Of a stretch of DNA of 64,000 bases, positions 1 to 9,020 are shown piece by piece (position 1 is the first letter of the stretch; each line of letters begins with the position of its first letter). The stretch lies in the NCBI RefSeq assembly GCF_000725125.1, contig NZ_JFCB01000001.1, forward strand, positions 310,001-374,000. The letters are read 5' to 3'. A program made the position numbers and the translations under genes. The DNA comes from Streptomyces toyocaensis. GTDB taxonomy: Bacteria; Actinomycetota; Actinomycetes; Streptomycetales; Streptomycetaceae. The notes under the pieces are model-generated. The model was not told the origin of the DNA, did no database searches, and was given only the letters and a program-made list of their open reading frames with translations.

Positions 1-840
1 CTGCGGCCCCGCATCGAGGAGATCGTCGAAGAATGCCTGGACGACCTGGAGGACGTGGGGTCGCCGGTCGACTTCGTCAGGTACGCGGCCTGGCCCATCC
101 CGGCGCTGATCGCCTGTGAGTTCCTCGACGTCCCCCGCGACGACCGGGCCGAGCTGTCGCGGATGATCCGGGAGAGCAGGGAGAGCAGGCTCCCTCGGCA
201 GCGGACCTCTTCGGGGATGGGAGTCGTCAACTACACCCAGAAGCTGGCGGCCCGCAAGCGCCTCGATCCCGGCGAGGGGATGATCGGTGTCATCGTGCGC
301 GAGCACGGGGCGGAGGTCAGTGACGAGGAACTGGCGGGGCTCGCCGAGGGCAACCTGATCATGGCCGCCGAGCAGATGGCTGCCCAGCTGGCGGTCGCGG
401 TGCTCCTGCTGGTGACCCATCCCGACCAGATGGCGTTGCTTCGCGAACATCCCGAGCTCGTCGACGGCGCGACCGAGGAGCTGCTGCGGCACGCTTCGAT
501 CGTCGAGGCCCCGGCCCCCCGGGTCGCTCTCGAGGACGTGAGTGTCGCCGGACGTGACATCCGGGCCGGAGACGTCCTGACCTGCTCCATGATGGCGGTC
601 AACCGTCCGCAGGGCGAACACTTCGACATCACCCGTGAGAACCCGAAGCACATGGCGTTCGGATACGGCATCCACCACTGTCTCGGGGCACCGCTGGCCA
701 GGCTCCAGCTACGGGTGGCCCTGCCGGCGGTGCTCCGCCGGTTCCCGTCGCTGCGGCTCGCCGTCCCCGAGGAGGACCTGCGGTTCAAGCCCGGCCGGCC
801 CGCGCCCTTCGCCGTGGAGGAGCTTCCCGTTGAGTGGTGA
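1..840 (+). CDS. OxyE-like glycopeptide crosslinking P450, 5' partial
   Basis: The reading frame is open from base 1, so the true start lies left of the window; about 279 residues of a P450 of roughly 390 are present. The heme loop FGYGIHHCLG is complete, with the cysteine ligand codon at 679-681. The I-helix reads MAAEQMA and lacks the usual acid-alcohol pair, as in the glycopeptide Oxy enzymes, which act on a carrier-bound peptide with the help of the NRPS X domain. The I-helix and the C-terminal ending PFAVEELPVEW resemble remembered OxyE (teicoplanin/A47934 type), which joins residues 1 and 3. The position just before oxyB also fits OxyE in four-ring clusters; OxyA is the alternative, since it precedes oxyB in vancomycin-type clusters. 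The gene overlaps oxyB by 11 bases, which implies translational coupling. Confidence 0.85.
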   Translation: MRPRIEEIVEECLDDLEDVGSPVDFVRYAAWPIPALIACEFLDVPRDDRAELSRMIRESRESRLPRQRTSSGMGVVNYTQKLAARKRLDPGEGMIGVIVREHGAEVSDEELAGLAEGNLIMAAEQMAAQLAVAVLLLVTHPDQMALLREHPELVDGATEELLRHASIVEAPAPRVALEDVSVAGRDIRAGDVLTCSMMAVNRPQGEHFDITRENPKHMAFGYGIHHCLGAPLARLQLRVALPAVLRRFPSLRLAVPEEDLRFKPGRPAPFAVEELPVEW

Positions 841-2026
841 CGACCGGCCTCCGATCCACACGCTCCGGCAGGGCTTCGACCCGGCCGACGAGCTGCGCGC
901 CGCCGGAGAGCTGACGCGGGTCAGGCTCGGATCCGGAGCGGATGCCGAGCACACCTGGCTGGCCACCGGGCACGACGTCGTCCGGCAGGTGCTCGGGGAC
1001 CACACGAGGTTCAGCACGCGCCGCCGCTTCGACCGGAACGACGAGATCGGCGGGAAGGGCGTCTTCCGGCCCCGCGAGCTGGTCGGCAACCTGATGGACT
1101 ACGACCCTCCGGAGCACACCCGGCTACGGCGCCTGCTGGCCCCGGGGTTCACCCATCGCAAGATACGGCGGATGGCCCCGTACATCGAGCAGATCGTGAC
1201 GGAACGCCTCGACGAGATGGAGCGGGAAGGGTCCCCCGCGGATCTGATCGAGTTGTTCGCCGACGAGGTGCCCGGCCCCGTGCTGTGCGAGCTGCTCGGG
1301 GTACCGCGGGACGACCGCGCCATGTTCCTCCAGCTCTGCCACCGGCATCTCGACGCCTCGCTCAGCGGCCGGCGGCGGGCGGCCGCGGGCGAGGCGTTCT
1401 CCCGCTACCTGGTGACCATGGTCGCCAGGGAACGGAAGGACCCCGGCGACGGGCTCATCGGCATGGTGGTCGCCGAACACGGCGACACGGTCACCGATGA
1501 GGAGCTGAGGGGCGTCTGCGTACAGATGATGCTGGCCGGAGACGACAACATCTCGGGCATGATCGGCCTGGGCGTGCTGGCGCTGCTGCGGAACCCCGAG
1601 CAGATCGCCGCGCTGCGGGGCGACGTCCCGGCGGCGGAGCGGGCGGTCGACGAGCTGATCCGGTACCTGACGGTCCCCTATGCTCCGACGCCCCGGACCG
1701 CCATCGAGGACAGCACCGTCGGCGACCAGGTGATCAAGGCGGGGGAGACGGTCCTCTGCTCTCTCCCGACGGCCAACCGCGACCCCGCCCTGCTGCCGGA
1801 CGCGGATCGCCTCGACGTCACCCGGGAGGCCGTCCCCCATGTCGCGTTCGGGCACGGTGTTCACCATTGTCTGGGAGCCGCTCTCGCCCGCCTCGAACTG
1901 CGCATCGCCTATACCGCGCTGTGGCGACGCTTTCCCGACCTGCGGCTGGCGGATCCCGACGGGGCGACCGAGTTCCGGCTGAGCACCCCCGCATATGGAA
2001 TCAGCAGGCTGATGGTCACGTGGTGA
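830..2026 (+). CDS. oxyB: OxyB glycopeptide phenol-coupling P450
   Basis: This 398-residue P450 matches vancomycin-type OxyB in length and in recalled sequence blocks. It begins with TTG at 830 inside the end of the upstream P450; the frame stays open further upstream, but that extension is the out-of-frame reading of oxyE. It has the I-helix segment LAGDDNISGMIG, the ExxR region and the heme loop FGHGVHHCLG. OxyB makes the first crosslink, the diphenyl ether between residues 4 and 6 of the carrier-bound heptapeptide (established for the family). No separate ribosome site is needed because of the 11-base overlap. The halogenase follows after 73 bases, in the classical oxyB-hal-oxyC order. Confidence 0.93.
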   Translation: MSGDDRPPIHTLRQGFDPADELRAAGELTRVRLGSGADAEHTWLATGHDVVRQVLGDHTRFSTRRRFDRNDEIGGKGVFRPRELVGNLMDYDPPEHTRLRRLLAPGFTHRKIRRMAPYIEQIVTERLDEMEREGSPADLIELFADEVPGPVLCELLGVPRDDRAMFLQLCHRHLDASLSGRRRAAAGEAFSRYLVTMVARERKDPGDGLIGMVVAEHGDTVTDEELRGVCVQMMLAGDDNISGMIGLGVLALLRNPEQIAALRGDVPAAERAVDELIRYLTVPYAPTPRTAIEDSTVGDQVIKAGETVLCSLPTANRDPALLPDADRLDVTREAVPHVAFGHGVHHCLGAALARLELRIAYTALWRRFPDLRLADPDGATEFRLSTPAYGISRLMVTW

Positions 2027-2078
2027 CCGGATGGACGGCTTGAGCGGCGATCCGTTGCCCAGCACAATTGCGAAAGAC

Positions 2079-2095
2079 TCGATCGAGGGATGGTG
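2079..2095 (+). repeat. 17-bp direct repeat before halogenase 1
   Basis: The sequence TCGATCGAGGGATGGTG is repeated exactly at 4815-4831, each copy four bases before the ATG of a halogenase gene. It probably contains the ribosome binding region. The shared leader suggests that the two halogenases arose by tandem duplication that included their translation signals. Confidence 0.8.
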
Positions 2096-2099
2096 GGAG

Positions 2100-3569
2100 A
2101 TGTCGGTGGAAACGTTCGACGTTGTGGTGGCGGGAGGCGGACCGGGGGGTTCGACCGTGGCCGCCCTGGTCGCCATGCAGGGCCACCGAGTGCTGCTGCT
2201 GGAGAAAGAGGTATTCCCGCGGTATCAGATAGGCGAGTCATTACTTCCGTCCACGGTTCACGGGGTGTGCCGGCTGCTGGGTGTCACCGATGAACTCGCG
2301 GCGGCTAAATTCCCGGTGAAGCGCGGCGGTACTTTCCGCTGGGGTGCCAGGCCGGAACCGTGGACGTTCTCCTTCGCGGTGTCCCCGCGGATGACCGGGC
2401 CGACCTCGTTCGCCTATCAGGTGGAACGGGCGCGGTTCGACGAGATCCTGCTGAACAACGCCAAGAGCAAGGGTGTGACGGTCCGCGAGGGATGCTCGGT
2501 CACCGCGGTGGTCGAGGAGGGCGACCGGGTCACCGGCCTGCGGTACACCGACTCCGACGGCGGTGAGCACGAGGTCGGCGCGCGTTTCGTGATCGACGCG
2601 TCGGGCAACAAGAGCCGGCTGCACGCCAGCGTCGGTGGTACTCGCGAATACTCGGAGTTCTTCCGCAGCCTGGCCCTGTTCGGCTATTTCGAGAACGGCA
2701 AACGGCTTCCGGAGCCCTATTCGGGCAATATTCTGAGCGTCGCCTTCGACAGCGGCTGGTTCTGGTACATTCCGCTGAGCGACACGCTCACCAGCGTGGG
2801 CGTGGTGGTCCGCCGCGAAATGGCCGAAAAGATCCAGGGCGACCGGGAAAAGGCCTACAACGCCCTGATCGCCGAATGTCCGCTGATCGCGGAGTATCTG
2901 TCGGACGCGCGTCGGGTGACGACCGGGAATTACGGGGAACTGCGGGTACGCAAAGACTATTCCTACCACCAGACGAAGTTCTGGCGCCCGGGAATGATTC
3001 TCGTGGGCGACGCCGCGTGTTTCGTCGACCCGGTGTTCTCCTCCGGCGTGCATCTGGCGACCTACAGCGCCCTGCTGGCCGCCCGTTCGATCAACAGCGT
3101 GCTCGCGGGCGACCTGGACGAGAAGACCGCCTTCGACGAGTTCGAGGGCCGGTACCGTCGGGAATACGGGGTCTTCTACGAGTTCCTCGTGTCGTTCTAC
3201 CAGATGAACGTGAACGAGGAATCGTATTTCTGGCACGCCAAGAAGGTCACGAACAACGAGCACACGGAGTTCGAGTCCTTCGTGGACCTGGTCGGCGGGG
3301 TGGCGTCCGGCGAGACGGCGCTCGCGGCGTCCAGGCTCGCCGAGCGCAGCGCCGAGTTCGCCGGCGCCGTCGACCAGATGGCGGGCGGTGACGACGGGGA
3401 CATGGTGCCGCTGTTCAAGTCGCACGTGGTCAAGCAGGTGATGCAGGAGGGCGGCCAGGTCCAGATGAAGGCGGTCCTCGGCGAGGACGCCGCACCGGAG
3501 GAGCCTGTCTTCCCTGGCGGGCTGGTGTCCTCGCCCGACGGGATGAAGTGGCTTCCCTACCGTGGATGA
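2100..3569 (+). CDS. Flavin-dependent phenolic halogenase (BhaA/StaI type)
   Basis: This 489-residue protein belongs to the glycopeptide halogenase family (BhaA, Tcp21, StaI) that chlorinates aromatic side chains of the carrier-bound peptide with reduced FAD, chloride and oxygen. Visible motifs are the FAD loop GGGPGG (residues 12-17), a conserved lysine at 74 in FPVKRGG and the W220-F-W222-Y-I-P halogenase signature. The C-terminal part (about 370-489), which includes YQMNVNEESYFW, is complete. The ATG at 2100 was chosen because it follows the repeated leader and gives the family N terminus [14 protein letters not shown]; an ATG at 2031 would only add unrelated residues. The gene overlaps oxyC by 8 bases. 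It is probably the main halogenase of the cluster. Confidence 0.94.
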   Translation: MSVETFDVVVAGGGPGGSTVAALVAMQGHRVLLLEKEVFPRYQIGESLLPSTVHGVCRLLGVTDELAAAKFPVKRGGTFRWGARPEPWTFSFAVSPRMTGPTSFAYQVERARFDEILLNNAKSKGVTVREGCSVTAVVEEGDRVTGLRYTDSDGGEHEVGARFVIDASGNKSRLHASVGGTREYSEFFRSLALFGYFENGKRLPEPYSGNILSVAFDSGWFWYIPLSDTLTSVGVVVRREMAEKIQGDREKAYNALIAECPLIAEYLSDARRVTTGNYGELRVRKDYSYHQTKFWRPGMILVGDAACFVDPVFSSGVHLATYSALLAARSINSVLAGDLDEKTAFDEFEGRYRREYGVFYEFLVSFYQMNVNEESYFWHAKKVTNNEHTEFESFVDLVGGVASGETALAASRLAERSAEFAGAVDQMAGGDDGDMVPLFKSHVVKQVMQEGGQVQMKAVLGEDAAPEEPVFPGGLVSSPDGMKWLPYRG

Positions 3570-4791
3570 GGCGGACGAGGTCGCCCCGGTCGTCCGGCCG
3601 ACGGCGAACTACATGAGAAGAACGCTCTGCGATCCGCACGAGGACATGTTCGCCCTCAGGGCGCATGGCCCGCTGATCCGGATCGAGGGCAACGCGTCCG
3701 ATCAGATGAGCACGGACTACGTCTGGCAGGCCATGGGCTACGACGTGGTGCGCAAGATACTCGGCGATCATGAGAACTTCACGACGCGGCTCCGGCTGAC
3801 CGATGCGCAACCCCTCAGTGGCGAAGGGGTGTCGGTCCCGCCGGAGCTGGCCGGACAGATCTCGATCTACGATCCGCCCGAACACACGCGGCTGCGGCGG
3901 ATGTTGACGCCCGAGTTCACGGTCCGGCGGATCCGCAGGCTGGAGCCGGCGATCGAGGGCATCATCGAAGAGCACCTCGATGCGTTGGAGGGCGCGGGAC
4001 CGCCTGCGGATCTCCAGGTGCTGTTCGCCGACCCGGTCGGCGGCGAGACCCTGTGCGAGCTGCTCGGGGTCCCGCGGGACGATCGGAACGAGTTCATCCG
4101 CCGCGTCAGGCAGAACGTCGACCTCAGCCGCGGCTACAAGGCCAGGGCGGCGGACAGCGCGGCCTTCAACCGATACCTGATGACGCTCATCACCCGGCAG
4201 CGGAAGGATCCCGACGAGGGGTTCCTCGGCATGCTCGTACGTGAGCACGGCGACCGGATCACCGACGAGGAGTTGAAGGGCGTCTGCACGGCGCTGATCC
4301 TCGGCGGCGTCGAGAGCGTCGCCGGGATGATCGGCTTCGGGGTCCTCGCGCTGCTCGAGCACCCCGACCAGAGGCGGCTGCTCTTCGGTTCCCGCGAGGA
4401 GGCCGACCGCCTGGTGAACGAACTGCTGCGTTTCCTTTCGGCCGTGCAGCAGCCGACTCCGCGAATGGCCGTCAGGGACGTCGTCGTGGAGGGGCAGTTG
4501 ATCAAGGCGGGGGAGTACGTCCTCTGCTCGATTCTCATGGCCAACCGCGACGAGGGGCTGACGTCGGATTCCCATCTCCTCGACGCGAACCGTGAACCCC
4601 TCCCGCATGTCGCCTTCGGGCACGGCATCCATCACTGCATAGGCGCCGCAGTGGCAAGGGCGGTGCTCCGCATCACCTATCAGTCCCTGTGGCGACGGTT
4701 CCCGCGACTGAGCCTGGCCGTGCCCGCGGGGGAAGTGAAGTTCCGTAACGCGTTCATAGACAGCCCGGATCGCTTGCCGGTCACCTGGTAG
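3562..4791 (+). CDS. oxyC: OxyC glycopeptide biaryl-forming P450
   Basis: This 409-residue P450 corresponds to OxyC (StaJ), which makes the carbon-carbon biaryl bond between residues 5 and 7 as the last crosslink. The heme loop reads FGHGIHHCIG and the I-helix LILGGVESVAGMIG, which is close to vancomycin OxyC and also lacks the usual threonine. The GTG start at 3562 overlaps the halogenase stop. The N-terminal motif NYMRRTLCDPHEDMF matches the family's CDPHED stretch. A 44-base spacer with the second copy of the halogenase leader follows. Confidence 0.93.
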   Translation: MDEADEVAPVVRPTANYMRRTLCDPHEDMFALRAHGPLIRIEGNASDQMSTDYVWQAMGYDVVRKILGDHENFTTRLRLTDAQPLSGEGVSVPPELAGQISIYDPPEHTRLRRMLTPEFTVRRIRRLEPAIEGIIEEHLDALEGAGPPADLQVLFADPVGGETLCELLGVPRDDRNEFIRRVRQNVDLSRGYKARAADSAAFNRYLMTLITRQRKDPDEGFLGMLVREHGDRITDEELKGVCTALILGGVESVAGMIGFGVLALLEHPDQRRLLFGSREEADRLVNELLRFLSAVQQPTPRMAVRDVVVEGQLIKAGEYVLCSILMANRDEGLTSDSHLLDANREPLPHVAFGHGIHHCIGAAVARAVLRITYQSLWRRFPRLSLAVPAGEVKFRNAFIDSPDRLPVTW

Positions 4792-4814
4792 CGGGCGCCA
4801 CGACGGATCAGCGA

Positions 4815-4831
4815 TCGATCGAGGGATGGTG
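4815..4831 (+). repeat. 17-bp direct repeat before halogenase 2
   Basis: This is an exact copy of the sequence at 2079-2095, at the same distance from the start codon of the second halogenase. It supports duplication of the halogenase together with its leader. Confidence 0.8.
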
Positions 4832-4835
4832 AGAG

Positions 4836-6143
4836 ATGTCGGCAGAGACGTTCGACGTGGTCGTGGCGGGGGGTGGGCCGGCGGGTTCGACCGCCGCCTC
4901 CTTGGTGGCCATGCAGGGCCACCGGGTGCTTCTGGTGGAGAAAGAGGTCCTTCCGCGCCACCGGGTCGGTGAGTCGTTACTTCCGTCCACGGTGCACGGC
5001 GTGTGCCGGATGCTCGGTGTCACGGACGAGCTGGCGGAGACGGACTTCCCGGTGAAGCGGGGCGCGACGTTCCAGTGGGGCGGTCGTGCGGAGCCGTGGG
5101 CCTTCTCCTTCGGGGCGTCGTCGCGGCTGACCGACGCGACGTCATTCGCCTACCAGGCGGACCGTGCGCGGTTCGACGAGATCCTGCTGAAAAACGCCAA
5201 GCGCAAGGGTGTGGTGGTCCGCGAAGGGTGCTCGGTCACCGCGGTGGTCGAGGAGGGCGACCGGGTCACCGGCCTGCGCCACACCGACCCCGACGGCGGT
5301 GAGCACGAGGTCGGCGCACGTTTCGTGATCGACGCGTCAGGCCATGAGAGCCCGTTGTCCGCCAGTGTCGGCGGCACCCGCGACCGTGCGGGGTCCTTCC
5401 GCGGCCTGGCACTGTCCGGGTACTTCGGGAACGGCTGCAAGCGGCTGCCGGAACCGCGTTCGGGTGACGGCCTGAGCGTGACCTTCGACGGTGGCTGGTT
5501 CTGGTACGTCCCGCTGTTCGGTGGGCTGACCAGCGTGGGCGCGGTGGTGAGCGAGGAGCGGGCCGAGAAGCTCCAGGACGACCGCGAGGAGGCGTTCAAG
5601 GCCCTGATCGCCGAATGCCCGGCCATCTCGGATCTCCTCTCGGAGGGGATGCGGGTGACGGCCGGCAAATACGGGAAACTGCGAGTCCGCGAGGACTACG
5701 TCTACCACCGGACGACGTTCTGGCGTCCGGGGATGCTCCTGGTCGGAGACGCCGCGTGTTCCGTCGATCCGCTGTTCTCCAGCGGGGTTCACCTCGCGAC
5801 CTACAGCGCCCTGCTGGCCGCCCGTTCGATCAACAGCGTTCTCGCGGGCGATGTGGACGAGAAGACCGCCCTGACGGAGTTCGAGGCGCGGTACCGCCGC
5901 GAGCTCGGCGCGTTCTCCGAGTTGCTCACGACGTTCCACACGATGACCGGCGAGGAGCACCCGGAACCGGAGTCGTTCGTGGACGTGGCCGCCGGAGTGT
6001 CGTCCGGTGAGTGGGCGCTCGCGGCACAGGGCGGAGGAGCGGCAGCACCCGGGGAACCGATGTTCCGGGGTGGGCTGGCGGTCTCGCCCGACGGAATGAA
6101 GTGGCTGCCCGCCGCGTCGAAGGAACGAGAGGACGCCCGATGA
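4836..6143 (+). CDS. Second, shortened glycopeptide halogenase (StaK type)
   Basis: This 435-residue paralogue of the halogenase at 2100 keeps the FAD loop GGGPAGS, lysine 74 and the active-site signature, but as W221-F-W223-Y-V-P with valine in place of isoleucine. It is 54 residues shorter. The shortfall lies in the C-terminal domain, where the YQMNVNEESYFWHAKK segment and most of the stretch between SSGEWALAA and PGEPMFRGG are missing. The final [14 protein letters not shown] is retained, so this is internal loss and not a frameshift. A47934-type clusters carry two halogenases (StaI, StaK), which fits this arrangement. Activity could be reduced or directed to another residue. The stop overlaps the sulfotransferase start as ATGA. 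Confidence 0.9.
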
Positions 6144-6952
6144 ACGGGATGTGCTGGATCGCCTCCTACCCGAAGGCCGGAGGCCACTGGCTCCGGTGCA
6201 TGCTGACGTCCTACGTCACCGGCGAGCCGGTCGAGACCTGGCCGGGCATCCAGGCCGGGGTGCCGCACCTCGAAGGGTTGTTGCGTGACGGGGAGGCCCC
6301 CTCCGCCGACCCGGACGAGCAGGTCCTGCTGGCGACGCACTTCACCGCGGACCGCCCGGTGCTGCGGTTCTACCGGGAGTCCACCGCCAAGGTGGTCTGC
6401 CTGATCCGGAACCCGCGCGACGCGATGCTCAGCCTGATGCGGATGAAGGGGATTCCGCCGGAGGACGTCGAGGCCTGCCGGAAGATCGCCGAGACGTTCA
6501 TCGCCGACGAGGGATTCTCGTCGGTGCGCATCTGGGCCGGCGAAGGATCATGGCCGGAGAACATACGCAGTTGGACGGACTCGGTGCACGAGAGCTTCCC
6601 GAACGCCGCCGTCCTCGCGGTGCGGTACGAGGACCTTCGGAAGGACCCCGAAGGGGAGCTGTGGAAGGTCGTGGACTTCCTCGAACTCGGTGGACGGGAC
6701 GGTGTGGCGGACGCGGTGGCGAACTGCACCCTGGAGCGGATGCGGGAGATGGAGGAGCGGAGCAAGCTCCTCGGCCTGGAGACGACGGGACTGATGACCC
6801 GTGGGGGAAAGCAGCTGCCTTTCGTGGGCAAGGGCGGGCAGCGGAAGTCGCTGAAATTCATGGGCGACGACATCGAGAAGGCCTATGCGGACCTCCTCCA
6901 TGGGGAAACCGATTTCGCCCACTATGCCCGTCTCTATGGATACGCTGAATGA
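6140..6952 (+). CDS. staL: Glycopeptide sulfotransferase StaL
   Basis: This 270-residue PAPS-dependent sulfotransferase matches the recalled StaL of the A47934 cluster almost throughout. The PAPS loop SYPKAGGHW (residues 9-17, with Lys12), His67 in ATHFTA and Ser98 in [12 protein letters not shown] correspond to residues reported as important in StaL. The enzyme transfers sulfate to the phenol of the N-terminal hydroxyphenylglycine of the crosslinked aglycone. The frame is open upstream to 6011, but the ATG at 6140 gives the known N terminus and overlaps the halogenase stop by four bases. StaL-type enzymes are rare among glycopeptide clusters, so this gene points to a sulfated product. Confidence 0.96.
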
Positions 6953-7031
6953 ATTCCCCGCTTGAACAGTCCGACACCGCTCGATGTTGCCCTGACGCGA
7001 CCCCGTACAGATTCGATCGTGAGGAGCAGAA

Positions 7032-8618
7032 GTGACAGAGGAACAACTCTTTCTCCGGTCCGACACCATCATCGAGCCATTGGTCGACCGGTTCTACGCC
7101 CAGCTGTACACGACGGCTCCAGTGAGCGGCACCATGAACCTGGCCTTCCGGCAGATCCCGATGCTGGAGTCCTACCTGCAGACCCCGGACTACCACTTCT
7201 CGGGTAGTCGCGATCCGAAGTTCCGCGGCGGATTCTTCGTCGGTATCGAGGAGAAGCGGAAGGGCGAGGTCGAGGCGCTGCTTGCGGCCATCCGGCGCGA
7301 CCGTGCGGACATGATCCGGTTCGCCGAGGCGATCGCTGAGGCCGAGAAGATCGTTCGGGAGGAGGCGACCGGCTACGACCTCAGGTCGCTCTACCCGAAG
7401 CTGCCCTCCGAACTGGCCGGCCTGGTGGAAGTCACCTATGACACCGGCAACCAGGCCTCGCTGCACTTCCTGGAGCCGCTCGCCTACCAGAGCAAGGCCT
7501 ACACCGAGGACCGCCAGTCGGTACAGCTCTCGCTGGAGACGGGCATCGAGCGGCCGTTCGTGATGAGCACCCCACGGCTGCCCTCTTCCGACGTGCTGGA
7601 GCTGGACATCCCCTTCCGGCACCCCGGCATCGAGGAGCTGTTCCTCTCCCGGATCCGGCCCACCACCGTGGCCGCGCTCCGCGAGGCGCTGGAGCTAGGC
7701 GACGCGGAAGCCGCCCAGCTGTCCCGCCTGCTGGTCGCGGAGCCGGGGCTGGCCGCCGACCGCCACGTCACGGCCGGAACCAGGATCCGTTACTGGGGGC
7801 ATGCCTGCCTCCTCCTGCAGACGCCCGAGGTGTCGATCCTCACGGACCCGTTCATCAGCGCCGACACCAGCGCGACCGACCGGTACACCTATGACGACCT
7901 GCCCGACCACATCGACTACGTCGTCATCACACACGGGCATTCCGACCACCTCGTGGCCGAAACCCTGCTCCAGCTGCGTGGCCGGGTCGGCACATTCGTC
8001 GTGCCGAGGACATCGCGCGGCAATCTGTGCGACCCCTCGCTGGCGCTCTTCCTGAAATGCCTCGGGCTCCCCGTCATCGAGGTGGACGACTTCGACGAGG
8101 TGCCCTTCCCCGGCGGGAAGATCGTCGCCACTCCCTTCTTCGGGGAGCACGCCGATCTCGACATTCGCGCCAAGTCGACCTACTGGATCAGTATCGGGGG
8201 GAAGTCCGTCTACGTGGGAGCGGACTCCTCCGGCATCGATCCGGTCCTCTACCGCTATGTCCGTCGGCATCTCGGACGGGTCGACATCGCATTTCTCGGC
8301 ATGGAGTGCGACGGCGCGCCGATGAACTGGAAGTACCAGCCCATGCTCACCCAGCCGATCCCGAAGAAGATGAGTGACACCCGCAAACTGTCCGGTTCCA
8401 ACGCGGAGCAGGCGAGCGCGATCGTCACCGAGCTGGGGGCGGAAGAGGTGTACATCTACGCCATGGGTGAGGAGAGTTGGCTCGGCCACGTCATGGCCAC
8501 CAGTTACAACGAGGACTCCTACCAGCTTCAGCAGATCGCCGAGTTCGAGGAATGGTGCACGCGCCAGGGAGTCAAGGCCGGCCATCTGCTCAACCGGGCC
8601 GAATGGCACTGGGCATAG
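7032..8618 (+). CDS. CmlA-type diiron beta-hydroxylase (StaM/Tcp25-like)
   Basis: This 528-residue protein has an alpha-helical N-terminal domain (about 1-245) and a C-terminal metallo-beta-lactamase fold. The metal motif H301-G-H303-S-D305-H306, then E372 and D398, matches the CmlA diiron ligands with a constant offset of four or five residues. CmlA homologues in teicoplanin, A40926 and A47934 clusters hydroxylate the beta-carbon of tyrosine while it is bound to the NRPS, giving the beta-hydroxytyrosines of the scaffold. The GTG start follows GGAG at 7022-7025. A 79-base gap separates it from staL. A simple hydrolase role, suggested by the fold alone, is less likely given the length and context. 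Confidence 0.9.
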   Translation: MTEEQLFLRSDTIIEPLVDRFYAQLYTTAPVSGTMNLAFRQIPMLESYLQTPDYHFSGSRDPKFRGGFFVGIEEKRKGEVEALLAAIRRDRADMIRFAEAIAEAEKIVREEATGYDLRSLYPKLPSELAGLVEVTYDTGNQASLHFLEPLAYQSKAYTEDRQSVQLSLETGIERPFVMSTPRLPSSDVLELDIPFRHPGIEELFLSRIRPTTVAALREALELGDAEAAQLSRLLVAEPGLAADRHVTAGTRIRYWGHACLLLQTPEVSILTDPFISADTSATDRYTYDDLPDHIDYVVITHGHSDHLVAETLLQLRGRVGTFVVPRTSRGNLCDPSLALFLKCLGLPVIEVDDFDEVPFPGGKIVATPFFGEHADLDIRAKSTYWISIGGKSVYVGADSSGIDPVLYRYVRRHLGRVDIAFLGMECDGAPMNWKYQPMLTQPIPKKMSDTRKLSGSNAEQASAIVTELGAEEVYIYAMGEESWLGHVMATSYNEDSYQLQQIAEFEEWCTRQGVKAGHLLNRAEWHWA

Positions 8619-8642
8619 CCGGGCGAAAGGGAACCGTATGTA

Positions 8643-8659
8643 GGCGTTGAGGCAACGCC
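8643..8659 (+). terminator. Short hairpin after the diiron hydroxylase gene
   Basis: GGCGTTG and CAACGCC form a perfect 7-bp stem with a 3-base loop, 24 bases after the stop codon. There is no T-run, so it may only slow transcription. Together with the 402-base gap that follows, it suggests that the antiporter gene has its own promoter. Confidence 0.45.
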
Positions 8660-8830
8660 CGCTCCACGGCCTCAGGTGCGGCGACGGCCGCCCTCGACGG
8701 CGGGGAGGGACGGCCTGGATCCCCAGCGGCGCCGTTGGCCGTCAGCAACGCCAACGGATTCGGGTGGGTCAGGCCGTCCGCCCATGTGGTGTTCGCTTCG
8801 GATGTCTCCTCGTCCGGCGTGCGGCTGCGG
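8650..8830 (+). pseudogene. Possible ketoacyl-synthase C-terminal relic
   Basis: The 402-base gap between the hydroxylase and the antiporter holds no intact gene. One frame reads LAVSNANGFGW (8735-8767) and then SAHVVFASD, which resembles the VSNxxGFGGxNAHVVF ending of beta-ketoacyl synthases. A stop codon lies just upstream at 8648-8650. There is no active-site region, and the double glycine is broken by GWVRPS. It could be decayed biosynthetic DNA at the cluster edge. The similarity is short and may be accidental. Confidence 0.3.
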
Positions 8831-9020
8831 GCGGCCGGTCCAGGGATCAGGTCAAGGGCGTGCCCTGCGAGCGGGACACGAGGTAGGCGACTTCGAGCGG
8901 CTCTTTCCCTGTCCGTCGTGCGGTAGTCGGGCCGAGGCCAACATCGATCGACCGGAAAATCTCTGCCGTTGATCCCCGCTTGCCGTCCGTGCCCCTCCCG
9001 GTACCTTCGAACGGAGAGAG

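Noticed and set aside
635..829. Upstream extension of OxyB to an ATG at 635
   Set aside because: The added residues are the out-of-frame reading of the preceding P450. The TTG at 830 gives the exact family length and N terminus.
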